This document shows, piece after piece, positions 9,891 through 22,786 of a DNA stretch of 64,000 nt (position 1 is its first letter; the number at the start of each line of letters is the position of its first letter). The notes under the pieces were generated by a model. The model was not told the DNA's origin. It ran no database searches and saw only the letters and a list, made by a program, of their open reading frames with translations. This DNA is from Dryas octopetala (Eukaryota > Streptophyta > Magnoliopsida > Rosales > Rosaceae). The stretch is taken from positions 18,054,941 to 18,118,940 of the forward strand of contig OY992834.1 of the NCBI GenBank assembly GCA_963921425.1, written 5' to 3'. A program made the translations under genes and the position numbers.

Positions 9891-10631
9891 TTTTGAAAAT
9901 ACTAACCATTTTTTGAAACCTACATGATTAATTTCAAGTTCATACTTCTTTGATATTGTAGACAACCTGGACATCACTCCATAGTCCATAGCTTGGTTAT
10001 ATAGTTTTGGCCTAATTATGCTCAAACCAACCGATCCAATCCAATTTGATAAGTTTCAAAACTTTGTTAGATTAGGATGAATTTCTAAACTTTGAAACCG
10101 ATATAATTCAAATAAAATCACCCTTAAAATAAACAATTAATAAAATTACCAGCATAAGAAGCGTCTACGTTTCCCAATATATATTAAATATGGCATGCAC
10201 ATTGACCATGAACAAAAATCCTATAACCAAATCTCCTTGTAATAAGAGAGAAGTACACCCCATACAAGCCCCAGTGCCCCCACTATATATCGATGAGCCC
10301 TACAAAGATTTGTAGCTCATGCACAGACAAAAGTAATGCCTACTCCTTTTAGAAACCCTGGTTGATTTCTTTACTGGGGATAAAATACAAAAACTAAAAG
10401 GTTTCGCCTCTCCTTGATATTCAAATGTAATGAGAAAGAAACCTAACAATACACAGAATACACAATTACTAGATAACACTAATTCTAGAGATAATACAGG
10501 ATATCAAGAACTCTAAACGCAGACAACCAGAAGTCTACATCTAAACAGAAGAAAATGAAAAATAGAAGGAACAATTGGTATTAGAATGGGAATACAGACG
10601 TGGCCCGAGGCGCGGTATGTTGGGTTGGGTA

Positions 10632-13600
10632 TTAAGAATGCTGCATGGGCATCACAGAAACAACCTCAGGTTCATGGCCATGCACTCTCAATCGATATAT
10701 GCAAGTATGGGAAGAGCTTCCATGGTTGGATGTGAAGTCCAACCTCACAGTGTCAACAATGCCAGCCACAGCCGAGTCCAACACATTGAAGGTCTGAGCA
10801 TTGCTCTTCTCAAGGTCATATGTAAATTCAGCCAAGAGAAACATCTTCTCTGTGTCAACTTCTAAATCACCGGGTGTTCGCAGCCACCCAGACACCCTGC
10901 AGTCCCTGGGAGCACTTGATCTGTCATAAGCAACACTCTGTTCAAAAAAAACAAATTTGTTAGAAAAGGGAACATAATTTTTGAATAACAGTAAAAAACA
11001 AGCACATACAGATGTTCAAATGCACGGAGAGAGAACAATGGTGTTGAAATCAAGTCAGAAGAAATGTTATGAGGAGATAATTCCTTTTCATGCTATTTGG
11101 TTCACATGCTGTTATACTTCAGCACTGCAATTTATACTGGTGCAAAGTTTTTTTTTCCCCCTTTACCTCACTTTCTACCTTCTTTTTCATCTCTTGTCCT
11201 AACTTTATATGATCATGCTCCTTAGCAAAGCCATGGAAGATATTAGTAGAACCAACCACAACATTTAGAACCAATTTTGATATATTCCCAAACATAAGAT
11301 GAAGGGGGAGATGTAATATGTAAATAATCTAATCAGAACAGCTTGATGAATTATTTGGTCAGTCAGCACTAAAAAGGATAAAAACATGATCAGAATTCAT
11401 CCTAATGTGACTTAAAGAAAAAACCAGAGATATGTTCACAAAGACTAACATTTGTAAAAGACTATAAAAACAAATATATAAAATAGAGATATAACATACT
11501 TATTTCAAATATTTAATATTGAATTTCTAACGTGCAAACAAAAAATATTCTTGCATTCATAATTTTTTTTTATTATATGGTGCCACCTTACAACTCATTT
11601 GCACTTCTAACACGTTATACTTACTTTTTGTTTTTTCTGATGGAAATATCTTAACTTAATGCTCTCGGTTATACCAAAATACCATGCCCAATATTAGTTT
11701 ATAAATAAAAGGTTCAGTTTTTATCACAATACATACAAACATGGTATAACTTATTAGTATAGCCGAGTAAAAGCTGCAAAACAACCACCATATGGATAAC
11801 TAGCAGGCACTCAAAACATGACACTGAAACCTTACTAGAAATTCAAAACTTCTGCTTGTGTACTTAGTCTTCCCTTAGCATCTTTTGATAGATTTTTACA
11901 CAGGTCAAAAATTACTTATTCAGAGTGAAGATTTTAAAAATTTTATAAGAAAGTTTCTAACAATTATCCTTAGTTCACCCATCTTTTTAACACTGTTTAC
12001 ATGTCAGAATTCCATTCCATTAGCAGGCCTCATGAACCAGAATTCAAGTGTAAACAACTAGATATTTTAGCCTTAGGCTCTGAGGCTAAAATCCTTACAC
12101 CGAGAAAGAAGCCATTACAAAAATAAATCTATTTGGTATATATTAAACTATTTGAATGTTCTTTAATGAGTCAAAGGTGAAATAGTTGCAGTCAGAGTTA
12201 ACTTGTCTTTGATTATATTATTGGATCTCCATTTTGTAGATTTCCATTAGTTCCCAGCTTAGTATGAAAGTTAAAAAAATAGGCTTCATTAAATGAAAAA
12301 TTGAGTTGTTTAAGATTATCAAAGGCTTGCCCAATTCTTTCCTTGTCTTTACCCTTCTTTATTCACGGCATGGTTACCATTCACATCATTATTTGTGGAT
12401 GCTGTCACACTCCTGCAACCAGCCTGTAGAAGGTGAGCCTTTTATTTATTTGTTGGTTACTTGGCCTACAAACCCTAAACTCATCTAGCCCCCAAACTTC
12501 TGTCTGCCTAACCCTTTCCTATTTGCTTGCTACGTAGCCTACAATCCCTAAACTCAACTCCTCCTTTCACAATCCAGGCCTTCCTATGAGTTTATAAACC
12601 CAAAAGCCTACCATATAAGCAAATGTAGGCAGTTCTTGAGTCTCTCCTAAATAACTCCTATGCACCTATTGAAACCAACATAAGAAATCCGTTCAATTTT
12701 CCACAAATTTACATCCAAATCAAACACATTTCTTTTAGAACATTGCTCTATCATATATTATATTTAAACAGACTAAGCCCTTTTACCTGCTACGACAAGT
12801 ATTCTACAAAATGGACTGCTCAACATAACAAACTCTAATTCATCCATCACACACATCAACAAACAAGCAAATGTATTTTTGTGTAGGCCAAAACAAAATA
12901 ACCTAGTTCATAATGCCAAATAAAAAAGAAGCATAAAAAAGTTATTCTTGTAGAAAACCTGTGTGCATCTAGGACTCTAACAGAAGTTTTTACTTTTTTT
13001 GATGGGTACTCTGACACAAGTTTTTACCACACGAATATCCAAATGCTCCACCCTAATGTCAATCTGAGTGATCACCCTCTGTGTATGCTGCAGCCCATCA
13101 CCATAATTTATTTCTTATGTTTATAAGAAAAGCATAATCAAACTATCATTACCATTTTCATTTTTCCTTTTGGTTTCTTTTCAAAGGCAGGGAGTGTAAA
13201 CAACCCTTTGTCGATTAACGTAAATGAAAACAAATAAAACTCCAGTGTCAAATATAGCATCCACCAACTACTCAGAAACTACATAGACTTCTTAACTCAA
13301 ATCAGAAGACTTTCAAATAAACTATATTATAAATAGATATCAAAAAGTATATAATAGCGCACACACACACATACAGTACAGATTTTAAGAGGGTGCCTGC
13401 AAAGTTCAGAAAAAAATAAAAATAAAAATAAAAGCACATGACTGAGGCTTGAAGAGTTGAAGGGTATTGGTTGTGTTTCAATTGTAGAACCAGGGAAGCA
13501 ACAAACATAACCGAAACCGTACCAGAGGGTTTTGTTTGCAGAACCAGGGAAGGGCCAATTGTAGACATTAAGCCACCTTTAAACAAAATGAAGGTTCACA

Positions 13601-15423
13601 AGGTCTTATCAAAGCTTTGCTTAATCAATAACCATTTTCAACCCTTGTAAACCATCTAACCTAAAGAAAGGCAGCCCCAGTGCATGACGCTTCTACCAAT
13701 GCAAGGGTAGTCTAGGTAGGACAAGACATATGTAGCCATACCGCCCATACCCATGTTTTAAGCCATATAATCTAAAGGTTGAAAAACCAGCAGACGAGAT
13801 TCCATCTACACTACTACTTCAAAGCACCTTGCAGAAGTTCCACATATTTAAGTTACATGCAGTATGGAATAACCAATAAATTAAATACCAACCACAAATT
13901 AATCATCTAACATGGTTCATAATTAAAAATTCATTCTATATGTGGACTGGAATTTTGTAGTCTGTCCATTTACTTCATTAATAGCTAATCACACAAATAA
14001 CCTGGTCTCGCAAAAGTAAACCCTCTGAAATTACTAATAACAGCAATAAATCTACTCTTGCATGAAGGTTCATGACTATATATTTCAAGCCCACATTCCT
14101 AGTCCACTACTGACTGGGAGTTAGTATCAACAGACCCTTGAAAAATCCTTTAACTAATATTGGATGTATAGCTAAGATGGTTTACAGACTTTAAACTGTT
14201 AAGGTTGCATAGATTTTAGACCTATAAAATTTCAACTGATTAAACTTTCAACCAAATGAAGTATACACAGCACAACCAATATGCAAAATAAATCCAATAA
14301 AAAATGCATGGAGAAACAAAGGCAAAATACTGAACAAAAACATCACCTTTGCAACATGTTCCAGAGTGATAGCCTCGGGGATAATCGCGGTCCGCAACTT
14401 AATCTGAACAAACCCACTACTCCCTTTCAATGGGAAACACTGGCCAGGCTCTCCAAAACTCGGTGTCAACATCTTATCGGCATCACTGTGAACCCGATTC
14501 CCCATAGTTTGTCCGAACCAAATACTCCCTTTCCCCAGCAAAAATGGGTCGGAATGCTTCAAAACGGAAGCCCCACCACTAGCCAAAGCATAATCCACCA
14601 TTCCAAGCCCATCCGCGACGTGCTTCTCCATCTCCTCCTCAACCACATTCCTTGCATACGCCCGTATATCATCCAAACTGGCACCCAAATCGCCATCCTC
14701 ACCGCCCTTCTTTGCCTTCTCCATCAAGTCCTCGTAAATCTTCTCAAACTCTTGCTTCGATAACCACTCCACGGTCTTCAATTCGCTCACCGACCTTTCC
14801 AACCCTTCATTTCTCGCCTCCAATTTCCTCAACTCACTCTCCAAAGCAACTCCTTTATCCTCAATCTTCTTCTCCACTTCCTTTCTCAGCCCTTTGACCT
14901 CGCCGTCGATCTTCCGGTCCACGACCTCAACCTGAACCTGAACCATCTTCGTGGTCTTCTTCACAAACGCTTCCACCTCCGCAATTCGGCCCTCCAAGTC
15001 CGAAAAAGCCATCGGCACCGCCTCGCCGGGCCCCAGAGCGAGGCGTCGGACAATCTGAAACAAACCCACTATCAAAATAAGAAGAATGAAATTCTTGGAG
15101 AAGATTCGGAGGATGGTGAGCCAGCGTGGCTTGGGATCAGCGGTTAGGGTTTTGCGAGAGCGGCGACCCGATGGGGGGGTTATGGTGGTGGAAGTGCCCG
15201 CGGCTTTTTTGGGTTGCGCCGAACGGTCGAGGGAAGCTTCGCCTCGGATGGAATGGTGGCTCAGATCTCTCTGGTTCGCGGCGGCGCTGTCGTCGGCTTT
15301 GTAAGTTTGGGGTTCGGCGGCGGCGGCGATGAGTTCGATGTTGGTGGACTTCTTCTCGACGGCGACGACGGTTCGCCGCCGAGTCGCCGGGTTGGCCGTT
15401 ATGGATACGGTCGAAGCCGACAT
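10632..15423 (-). CDS. SUN1/2-like: SUN domain protein of the SUN1/SUN2 type (inner nuclear membrane)
   Basis: Two coding exons, 15423-14347 and 10937-10632, separated by a 3.4-kb GT-AG intron (aag|gtgatg, gaacag|agt), give 460 codons, matching plant SUN1/SUN2 length. The domains are an N-terminal nucleoplasmic region with a basic patch (GRRSRK near 86-91), one membrane segment (about 108-126, [15 protein letters not shown]), a coiled coil (about 141-235) and a C-terminal SUN domain (about 277-460). The SUN domain includes [27 protein letters not shown] across the splice junction, and [11 protein letters not shown]...[14 protein letters not shown] proteins bind KASH proteins in the perinuclear space to form the LINC bridge that moves and shapes the nucleus and anchors telomeres in meiosis. 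No break is seen. A fragment of the intron/exon 2 border is duplicated at 367-553. Confidence 0.96.
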
Positions 15424-15439
15424 TAATGGAGTCTCAGAA

Positions 15440-16010
15440 TTCCTAGGTTTCTTAGAATTTTACAGAAATTTTTTGAATCGAAGGCTTAGAGAGTGAACGA
15501 AAATGAGAGAAGAAAAGGGAAAATGGGTTTGAATTGTATTTTGATTTGATTGACGGAATCGGAGGTCACATTATTTTGAAAAGGGGATTTGAATACCCAA
15601 ACCGACGCGATGGTTTGGGCGCTTCGGTGTTTGAATAATTGAATTTCTCATTTCTTTGTGTGTTTGACGGTTGACCTTTTGCAACTTTGGATATTAGTTA
15701 ATGAATCGATCTTGTTTGGCCCAGTACTTACTTGGGCTTGGGTTTTGACTACCACACCACAAGTTCGGGTTTAAAAAAAAAAAAAAAAAAAAAACATTTT
15801 ATGGCAAATGGGAGAATATTATTTTGCTCATGGCCAAAAGAAATACTAGTCTTATGTAGGATAGTTGATAGCCAAGGAGGAATTTCCTCAGTCCAAACTA
15901 ATACATCGGTAATAGCCAATAGGTAGCAAGATGGTGGCATGTATTGAATGGAAACAACACTAAACTTTACCAACAAAATTTGATCTACTTCTAAGTAACT
16001 GTTTATATAT
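15440..16010. other. Upstream region of the SUN gene
   Basis: The 5' leader and promoter must lie here, but I see no certain TATA box. A 20-A run is at 15773-15794. Confidence 0.5.
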
Positions 16011-17000
16011 ATACTAGCCTCTCTGTGGGAGCGAGTGCGAAACCGCTTTTTCTATTACACTTCCATCGCATTGATTTTGGTAACTGTAATTCACTTAATA
16101 AGCTGTTCCTATTATGCATATGTTGATTGTGTTTTTCTTAAGCAATAAAATGATAGTTTCATGTGACACCTTATTGTGAACCCTATTAGTGTTTTAAGAT
16201 AAACACTAATAGGGTTTGTCTCTACTATACCCTATTAGTATTTATCGTCAAACATTATTAATAATACTGTTTGACGATAAACATTTACCTTGCAAAGTTG
16301 CAATATACTTTCAAACCCTATTGTGACACTTTCCTCGATAAAGCCACATATAACTCTTTGCACTCGTTAGCGAGTGCGAATAGGTTTTTTTTTTTGTGTC
16401 GAAATATTGATATTTTAGATGATAACATTGAATATTAGTGTTTATTGAGGATGTGTTTGCGCAAACACTAGTAGGGTTCACAGTAGGATTTCTATTTTCA
16501 TTAATTGACATGTTCTATTTCACATTATTTAATAGGGTTCACAATAGGGTTTGTTTGTACTTATTTTGAAAATATCTATATTAATTTTAAGTGTTGTTTA
16601 CTTTTGATGCCTTGTGCCAAAATATTATGGAGGGGAGTGTCACAATAGGGTTTGTTTATACAGATATATCGCAACGTTCAAACCCTATTGATATTGTTAA
16701 TTCATGGAAATAGAAACTCTATTTAGCGAGTGCGAAATGACTTTTTCTATTGCTTAAACACTGCAAGATTAATTGCAGATTAACAATAGAAATTTATATG
16801 TGCTTATGAGCAGAAGTGCTTCCAACAAAAGCGCTACTGATTATAAGCGCTTCTAAGAATCAGTGCCAAAGAAATTGCAATTAACAATAGAAATTGCAAT
16901 CCAAAATATTCAATGTTGTCAGTACGTTTATATCAATGTTAGTAGTACCTTATGTCTAGCCTCTCCACACTTTTTAATGCGAGTGCAAATTAATAGGTTT
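16011..17000. repeat. Hairpin-rich repeat, possibly Helitron-related
   Basis: The word GCGAGTGCGAA or a close form, followed by a T-rich stretch, recurs at about 16032, 16371, 16726 and 16980. 'ctagcctctc' occurs at 16013 and again at 16955. Perfect or near-perfect hairpins are present: CACTCG-ttag-CGAGTG at 16361-16376, a pair 'aaccctattagtgttt'/'aaacactaatagggttt' at 16180-16217, and 'tttatcgtcaaaca'/'tgtttgacgataaa' at 16241-16283. CTAG ends next to hairpins suggest Helitron 3' ends on the minus strand, but no helicase gene is seen, so the class is tentative. Confidence 0.4.
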
Positions 17001-17059
17001 TTTTTTGTCCATAGGTGTAATGCCTCTTTTTGTATATGTAATTTTTTTGCTAAATTTTG

Positions 17060-19227
17060 ATGTCTCTGTACACCATGTTGGTCTAAATTGATGGAAGACA
17101 TTGTTCAACTTCTTCTTTATGGCTTTTTAATAGAAGACATTGTTCAACTGTTTCTTTATGGCTTCTTTTTAATGTTATATGTTTGATAAAAGGTCTGTAT
17201 AATTGATTTTACAATGCGCACTCTGTTCCAAAAGACACTGTAATAATTTTGGGGTTTAGGAAAATAAACACAGCATTTGATGACTCTATGCATAATTCAC
17301 ATACATCTATATAGGGAACAAAATATAATTGATGATTATATGGCTTTTGTGGGAATTGGATTTGCATTTAGTTTACATTGAATTTTCAATATGCCGGAAT
17401 AAGTTATTAGATTTTTAGAAGAGGAACTCTTTCAGGTCGCAAGGTCCATGAGTGTAATTTCTCATTAGTTTGGGCCTTTGGCTCCCACCGGAAAAAAAAA
17501 ACGTGGAAAAGAAAAATCTAAGCATATATGATGAACTCACTGACTTTGACACATTAGCTAACAATCCTCAATACTTTCTTGCAATAACTTAAAGTCAAAT
17601 TTTAAAATGTTGATAAAAGTGTGTAAACTTATATCACCCGATAAATGTAGCATATATCATTTTCTCTTTCACACATTTGATACCATTATTAGCAGCATAT
17701 ATATACCATTTAGACAACATGAATCAAATTAAGGAGAGAATAAAGCACACACATAATTAATAAATGTAAATCAATAATTAATATGCTAGAACGACCCTCC
17801 AAGTTTAGTCTACATGATTACATCCACACATCACGTCCACTTGCGTCATCCACTTCTTTGTAATTAATCTTTCATATTTTCATTGTTAATCTGCAAAGAA
17901 ATTGCATAATCGTAAAATTTTGATATTTTGGATACGTATGATTTTTGTACAATTTAGTCGAATCTCATATTTTGATTACTTTTATACCTTAAAGTTGGCT
18001 AATTTGTCTTGATAGGAGTTGCGACTCCAATTACTTGAAGAATGCTGAAACACAATAACATTCATTTAACATGTTTTCTTTAAATTATTAACATATTTTA
18101 ATACTAAGAAATTAATGATAATATAAATTACTACCTTTATCTTATTTTTTAACTTCTTCACATAATTGCATGTACGTTGCTTATAAAACTGTCAAAAAAT
18201 GCAGAATGATGTGAGTGTAAGAATTAAGCATACACAATAACAGTATAAGCTATGCAACAATGGTACCTGACATAGAAAATATTTTATGGCTACAATTAAT
18301 ACTATTTATGCACATCCAAATAGAAATAATTTTAAAGAAACAAAAAAACATGAGGTAGATTGCCAATATTTGACTGTATTAAGATAATATCACACCTATA
18401 TTTCAAACAATTTTGTAGGTCAGCATGATGTGAAAGGTGGTTTTTGTTTTGAGTTCCTTTAAAGCAACCTTAAAGTGCCACCTATAGAAAGAATCTTCAT
18501 GTTAAATTCACAAAAAAAAAAAAAAAAAACACAATAATGTGATCATGAGTACAATATTTTTCCCTAAAATACATACTAGTCTTGTTTCAGTTCTTTCCAT
18601 TCTTTTAAAATCAACTGATTGAAATTATTAGTTCACTTTGATTGAATAACTTTAATCAAGTTTTTTTTGTTTGGTTCTCCAACCCAATTTGAGCAATGTA
18701 ACATGTCTTTAGATTGCACTTCATTGTTGGAGTCTTTTTCCACTTGAGTTATTTTCTACAAGTTCGTCAACATACATTACTTTTGTGTAAATTAAATTTA
18801 ACTAGAAAATCAAATTTATAAACTTTCATATCATCTTTGAGAAAATTAATGCTATAAACTTTATCGGCCTGTTTTACATGAAAGGACAATCCATCTTGAA
18901 ACATATGCCGATATCCATGATGCTCCATTTTTTGTTTCATTAATATTCAAAAATATTGTTATGCATTAGTATGGACTCCCAAAATCATTCTCTTTTATAA
19001 GTATCATTTATTAAACAACACCAATAGTGCACAACGCATATTTAGAAGCAGTATAACGAAAAAGATACAGTAGTACATGAACTACACCACCATTGTGCAA
19101 AAAAGCATCCAAGTATGTATATGTGTATTAGCTTACATGCAGACACACAATTAGACATACTAAATATCACATAAACCCTAAGATCATAAAAATTTATTCA
19201 AACATGGTGCTACTATACCAGGTTCCG
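17060..19227. other. AT-rich gene-free DNA
   Basis: No gene, RNA or bounded repeat is supported. At 17096-17170 there is a short direct duplication ('aagacattgttcaact', twice, about 50 bp apart). Confidence 0.6.
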
Positions 19228-20800
19228 CTTATGGCCCTCCACAGTGAGGTAATGATTTTGATTCTAATTTTTGGGTCTCAAAACTTGATTTTGATACTCA
19301 CAGTGGGCCGATGATGTTTATTCCAATATTGCCTGAGTTCAATTTGTGATGTTCATGAATGTGATATTGATTTCTATTTACAAAAGCAAAGCCCATGTGA
19401 AGAGAGAGAATAAAGAGAGAAAGTGGCAGACACAAAAGTCAGACCATGGGCCCACCTCCATTTCATGCGCTGGAATTGCCTGGTGCCATGTGAAGGACAC
19501 GGCTTGGATCAGAGAGACGTTGGGAGAGAGATGATCCAGATGCTTCCATTTTGAATTTTTTTAAATGTTGGAGTTACCGTTGGAAATCCAATGGATCAGG
19601 CTTACTAACCGTTGGAGATCTACGATCCATATGCCTCCATTTTATTTGTTTTAATTAATAAAAATACCTAATAAAATTTGAAAAAATACATAAACATTTT
19701 AAAAAATTCTGAACAAACTTACAATATTTCCAACGGCAACTTTCACGTTTTTTCTATAAAAATATATTTCATACATTCATCTATCTTTCTCTCTCCAAAA
19801 AGTCTTACATAAATTTTTGTTTTTTTCATTGATGGGGAAGAAAGGTCTGCCATGTGAAGAGCGATGAAGAAATTGCTCTCGTGAAGGCTTGGCTAGCAAA
19901 ATCGTTAAATCGAGTCCTTGGTGCCAATCAAAGAAATCATGCGTGGTGGGAAAAAATTCACGCAATATATATTGAGAATTATCCCCAATCCCGCTCCTTG
20001 GGTCGACAATTTGACGCTCTCAAAGCTCTTTTTAGGACAATAAGCCATGATTGCACGAAGATGTGGACTAACTACCTTGCGGTTTAAAGAGAGCGTGCTA
20101 GCGGCGTCAGTAATGACATGTTGGTGAGTTTTTTTTTTTAACGAATTATTTGAGTTCTATATTTTCTGTATACCTAATTATTAATTTCTTTGGGATCATT
20201 TGTATAGGTGGATCAAGCATATGCTCGGTACAAATCTTTAAATAAAAACAAATATTTCAAGTTTTCCCATGTATGACCATTATTACAAGACACTATGAAG
20301 TGAGGTTCTTCAAACGTTGCCGATACCGACGTTGACGAAACACCAAATGATGACTCCAATTCAGAAACCCCAACAGAGGACGCGCCAACATTTCAACCAC
20401 TATCCAATGCGCGTCCTAGGCCACCTAGAAGAAATTTTCAAAAAAAGTTAAGCAAGATAATTTCGAACATGGATAAGATAGCCGATCACATGGAGAAATT
20501 CTATCAAAGGGCGCAGGTTATTGATGTTCAGTGCCTAGCTAGAGAAAAGATGATTCATGAGGAGTAGAGAGAACTAAAAGACATGGAGGTCATGAAAATG
20601 AACATAGACACCATGCACGGGGCACAAAAGACATTTTAGGAACAATGTCAAATTGAAGTGCAAGCAAAATGGAGTGCAGGTGATAGGGCTAATGCAACGA
20701 ATGAGGGCACGTCAACATTCGCTGGGTACTATTATCCAAATATGGATTTTCTACCTCCCGAGAAGTTTATCATTGTATTTTTGATTATGTTGTAGCCTAT
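19228..20800 (+). mobile_element. Decayed Harbinger element (left end and Myb-like gene only)
   Basis: 'ggccctccacagtgagg' after a TTA at 19226 resembles the left end of the element at 3339. A degraded Myb-like gene follows: DEEIALVKAWLAKS and LGANQRNHAWWEKIHAIY (19861-19960), HDCTKMWTNYLAV, then a TGA-bearing region, an intron, and a second exon from about 20208 with several stops (TFQPLSNARPRPPRRN is recognisable). No transposase gene and no right end are found, so the element is truncated or deleted. It belongs to a different subfamily from the intact element. Confidence 0.75.
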
Positions 20801-22786
20801 AGGCCAGTTGTATTTTCAATTGTGCTTGTAATTTCAATTATTTTAATGAATCTACTTTCGACTCCAAACGCGCCTTATTTTGAAGAGATACGTCAAATTG
20901 ACATGATAAGATTACGTACAGATTCATTCAGTCCTAAGCATGCTCCTACACTAAAAGAGAGTAATTAGGGAACAATACAAGTATGTAAAGACAAGCACAA
21001 ACAATCAAGTAATCAAGTAACGGTTCAACGCACACATTTCATGGCAGCAAGTACACAAGGAAAGAGGCATGGCGTAACAACCAAAGGATTGAGGCAGCCC
21101 CTACAATATGCTTACAAAGTAAATAACACACAACTACACATAAGATCAAACAAGGTCAAGTAGGATCTCTTCCTACCCTTTTCAAGTAGCTGCCCCAACT
21201 CCAAAGTTCTTAGAAACCAACAAGCTCTGCAAAGAGACACAACCAAACTCTAGGTTACACACAAGTCCGAAACAAGGGTTTCAATGAGTGTCAGTACTTG
21301 TTTGGCAAACAAGAGTGGTCTCGGGAATCAACCAAAGATGAAAAGACTTTAATGAGCTCTAAGTATACTCTAGGGGATGTTTAAAAGGTTACAAATCACT
21401 TTCAAAACAATGAGAGGGTTTTGAAAGGAAGAAAGTTTGTTGCATGGTTGACTGCCGGGGAATAGATTCACAAGGGCAGGGTATACTCCCAGATTTTTAG
21501 AAAAACAATTAACTATCCAAATTCTTCGAAAATTAGTGGAATGATTTTAGACATACAAAGGTTCATTTAAAAAAAATATCAAGTGTTTTGGGGCTGTGGA
21601 TCAGTATAGTTTCTTTAATCAATCCAGCCTAGGATTTGGGAGCAATGCTCATTCTCCAAATTCAAAGGTGGAGTGATTAATGTCCCACAACCTTAAATCA
21701 TATGATCTAATATAAGAAACCAATCACCAAAGGTCTAACATCATTCCATCAATCTCAGTTTAGGTTAAAATCACGAGGAACACAAGAGGGTTAGAAAATA
21801 TAAACATGCAAAAGAAAATAGTTGCTGACAGATTTCAGAAATTCAGGGTCAACTTAGAAAATGCATAACTAATACATCAGAGGTCCGATTGAGGTGATCT
21901 TGGTCTTGAAATTACCATTAGCAAGTCGAGTTTAAGCTCACTAAAAATTAAATCAAAAATCATTGTCAAACAGTATAGTTTTCAAAATCATTGTCATGGG
22001 GTCAGAGAGCACCAAAACCAGAAAAAATGATTATTGTGTAAGAACTTGAGACCAGGGACTCTCTTGCCAACACCAAACAAGCATGCACACTCAAACACAT
22101 AAAAGCAAGTGTTTCACATGGTTCACAACCAGTTAGAGTCTCCTCACTCCAAGATACAGCTTGTTTCAGTAGGTAGCAACCTCAAACTTACATGCAAGTC
22201 CACCAAGCTTTCAGTCCTTGCATGCATGTCACAAAGGCTTAACCTTTAGTTACCTCCCAACACAACCAAGACCAAAATGGGAACTTGATTCTCAGCCAAG
22301 TGAATGGACTCACAAAAAGAGTAGTCCTGCTCTCGGATTGCACATGCATCCACAAAATACAACCGAGATGAGTGATTGGTATAAGAAATGACCAAGCCCT
22401 TGGCTTGATCAACAGGATGAGAGGGTTTGAGAACATTCAGAAAAGAAAAGAGGGCTGAGAAGTCCAACTCTCCTTCGATGGTTGTTCCTGAGTGTAACAA
22501 GTTCCAGCAACCTCAAAATACAAAAATGAGTTTCCAAGTTAGTGTGAGGCTCGGGTTGGATTCTAACTTTCAAGAAAGAGATTTTGAGTTTGATCAGAGA
22601 TCAAGAGAACAACAGGCAAGAAGAAAACTTACCAAATCTGATTCTCTCTCCCTTTTGGGGTAGTTCTGCATGTCTGTATGGCCAGCATATCCCGCATGCC
22701 TATGCGATGAGCTCCGCACAAATGTATAGCCAGCATTTCCCTCGAGTATTAGTGTGGTGTTTGTTTTTAGTTTGTTGAATATTTTG
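20801..22786. other. Unassigned repetitive-looking DNA
   Basis: No gene is supported. The stretch reads like non-coding retroelement DNA, and its right edge is interrupted by the solo LTR at 22787. The sequence on the far side of that LTR (27727 on) may be its continuation. A small reading frame at 22427-22663 has no recognisable domain. Confidence 0.4.

Noticed and set aside
13302-13586. Minus-strand frame of 94 codons
   Set aside because: Lies in the SUN intron, AT-rich composition, no recognisable domain.
14281-15426. Plus-strand frames of 60-160 codons
   Set aside because: They are antisense to exon 1 of the SUN gene, whose domain content is clear.
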